This document shows positions 63,167 to 64,000 of a DNA stretch of 64,000 bases, piece by piece (position 1 is the stretch's first letter; each line of letters starts with the position of its first letter). The notes below the pieces were generated by a model that saw only the letters and a list, made by a program, of their open reading frames with translations, searched no databases and was not told the DNA's origin. The stretch covers positions 70,690 through 134,689 of the forward strand of contig CACOPA010000002.1 in NCBI GenBank assembly GCA_902628925.1, written 5' to 3'. The stretch is from an uncultured SAR86 cluster bacterium (GTDB lineage: Bacteria; Pseudomonadota; Gammaproteobacteria; Magnimaribacterales; D2472). The position numbers were made by a program, and so were the translations under genes.

Positions 63167-64000
63167 TTATCTAGTTTATCTTTTAAAATTTTATTTGCGG
63201 ATGCAGGATTAGCTTTTCCCTGAGTTGCTTTCATGATTTGACCAACAAAAAATCCAAATAGCTTATCTTTACCACCTTTGTAAGCAGACACTTGATCGGG
63301 ATGCTCAGAAATAATTTGATCTATAATTCTTTCAATTTCATCATCATCATCAATTTGTTTAAGCCCGCTTGATTCAACAATTTCAACAGGGCCTAATCCT
63401 GAATCCCATGTTTCTTCAAGAACAGTTTTTGCTATTTTCCCTGAAATTACACCCTCTGTAATTAAATTTACTAGCTCTGAAACATTTTTAGTTGATAATT
63501 TTGAGTCTGTGATTTCTATGTTTTCTTTATTAAGTAATGAGCTTATATCTCCTATTATGATATTAGATAAAAGCTTTGCGTCCTTAGCATCTTCCATGCA
63601 TTCTTCAAAAAATGTAGCAAGATTTTTAGATGAAGAGATAATCTGTGCATCATTTTTAGGAATATCAAATTCAGATTGATACCTTAAAAATTTATCTTTT
63701 GGCATTTCAGGAAAAGTTGCCTTAATTTCTTCAATTTCTTCATTGCTTATCATTACTGGTAAAAGGTCAGGATCTGGAAAATATCTATAGTCATTAGCAA
63801 ATTCTTTAGATCGCATTGGCCTAGTTTCATTTTTGATACTGTCATATAGCCTAGTTTCTTGTGTTACAGATTCTCCAGATTCGATAACATCTATTTGTCT
63901 TTCAATTTCATAGTTGATTGCTTTTTCAATAAATCTAAACGAATTGATATTTTTTATTTCAGTTCTTATTCCAAGCTCCTTGTCTCCTTTCTTTCTTACA
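63163..64000 (-). CDS. gatB: Asp-tRNA(Asn)/Glu-tRNA(Gln) amidotransferase subunit B, 3' part
   Basis: GatB binds the misacylated tRNA in the GatCAB complex and phosphorylates its side chain before amidation. The gene runs off the right edge. Visible are the catalytic-domain segment LGIRTEIKNINSFRFIEKAI, ESVTQETRLYD and RSKEFANDYRYFPDPDLLP (metal and substrate site), then the helical and YqeY/GatB tail domains ending in KLFGFFVGQIMKATQGKANP. ATG at 63816 is internal. Its presence suggests that glutaminyl- or asparaginyl-tRNA is made by the indirect route, relevant to the tRNA-Gln in this window. Confidence 0.96.
   Translation of the reverse strand, partial: VRKKGDKELGIRTEIKNINSFRFIEKAINYEIERQIDVIESGESVTQETRLYDSIKNETRPMRSKEFANDYRYFPDPDLLPVMISNEEIEEIKATFPEMPKDKFLRYQSEFDIPKNDAQIISSSKNLATFFEECMEDAKDAKLLSNIIIGDISSLLNKENIEITDSKLSTKNVSELVNLITEGVISGKIAKTVLEETWDSGLGPVEIVESSGLKQIDDDDEIERIIDQIISEHPDQVSAYKGGKDKLFGFFVGQIMKATQGKANPASANKILKDKLDN

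Overview
The window is an AT-rich, almost gap-free stretch of bacterial chromosome. Gene content and order are those of a Gammaproteobacterium with a streamlined genome. Several blocks match known gammaproteobacterial synteny: lpxB-rnhB-dnaE-accA-tilS; pepA and valS divergent from lptF-lptG; map-glnD-dapD; ftsH-glmM-tpiA-secG followed by tRNA-Leu, tRNA-fMet, rimP-nusA-infB-rbfA-truB-rpsO-pnp; and lolB-ispE-tRNA-Gln-prs-rplY-pth-ychF divergent from hemA-prfA-prmC. Low G+C, tiny or negative intergenic distances and housekeeping genes mixed with catabolic ones resemble marine oligotrophs such as the SAR86 clade; that placement is inference. I saw no mobile element, prophage, CRISPR array, rRNA or replication origin.

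Layout. 1-7511 (+): lipid A, DNA polymerase III alpha, fatty-acid carboxylase, tRNA lysidine synthesis and an enoyl-CoA hydratase/isomerase. 7504-11434: leuA (-), a candidate divergent holD plus rimI (+), then a hydrolase and a glutathione peroxidase (-). 11474-19045 (+): an ElaA-type acetyltransferase fused to a membrane-anchored PPIase-like foldase, a HupE/UreJ membrane protein, an LLM oxidoreductase, glyoxalase I and three arginine succinyltransferase pathway genes (astA, astD, astB). 19042-23365 (-): valS and pepA. 23427-25351 (+): lptF and a short lptG. 25341-27257: RDD protein (-) and POT peptide transporter (+). 27250-32640 (-): dapE, dapD, glnD, map. 32779-42456 (+): carAB, greA, rlmE, ftsH, glmM, tpiA, secG. 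42505-50695: leuU-like tRNA (-), initiator tRNA and the nusA-infB-rpsO-pnp translation/RNA-decay block (+). 50800-51327 (+): two tandem, related, unrecognised small membrane proteins. 51329-56213 (-): tRNA-Met, ychF, pth, rplY, prs, tRNA-Gln, ispE, lolB. 56146-63166 (+): hemA, prfA, prmC, a MoeB/ThiF-like enzyme, a GH84 (O-GlcNAcase-like) glycosidase, an acyl-CoA ligase and a MaoC hydratase. 63163-64000 (-): the 3' part of gatB.

How the parts relate. Most genes are core functions: envelope building (LpxB, LptFG, LolB, GlmM, DapDE), translation (tRNAs, IF2, RF1, PrmC, ribosomal proteins, tRNA modification), RNA turnover (PNPase, NusA, GreA), and amino-acid and nucleotide precursors (LeuA, CarAB, Prs). 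Accessory elements that stand out are the GNAT-foldase fusion with HupE, the cytoplasmic GH84 enzyme, the tandem small membrane proteins, the reduced LptG and TilS, and the divergent HolD candidate without a holC between pepA and valS. All six convergent protein-gene pairs overlap at their 3' ends, so there is little room for intrinsic terminators. Two promoters (astA, greA) place TATAAT exactly six bases before the ATG, predicting leaderless mRNAs.
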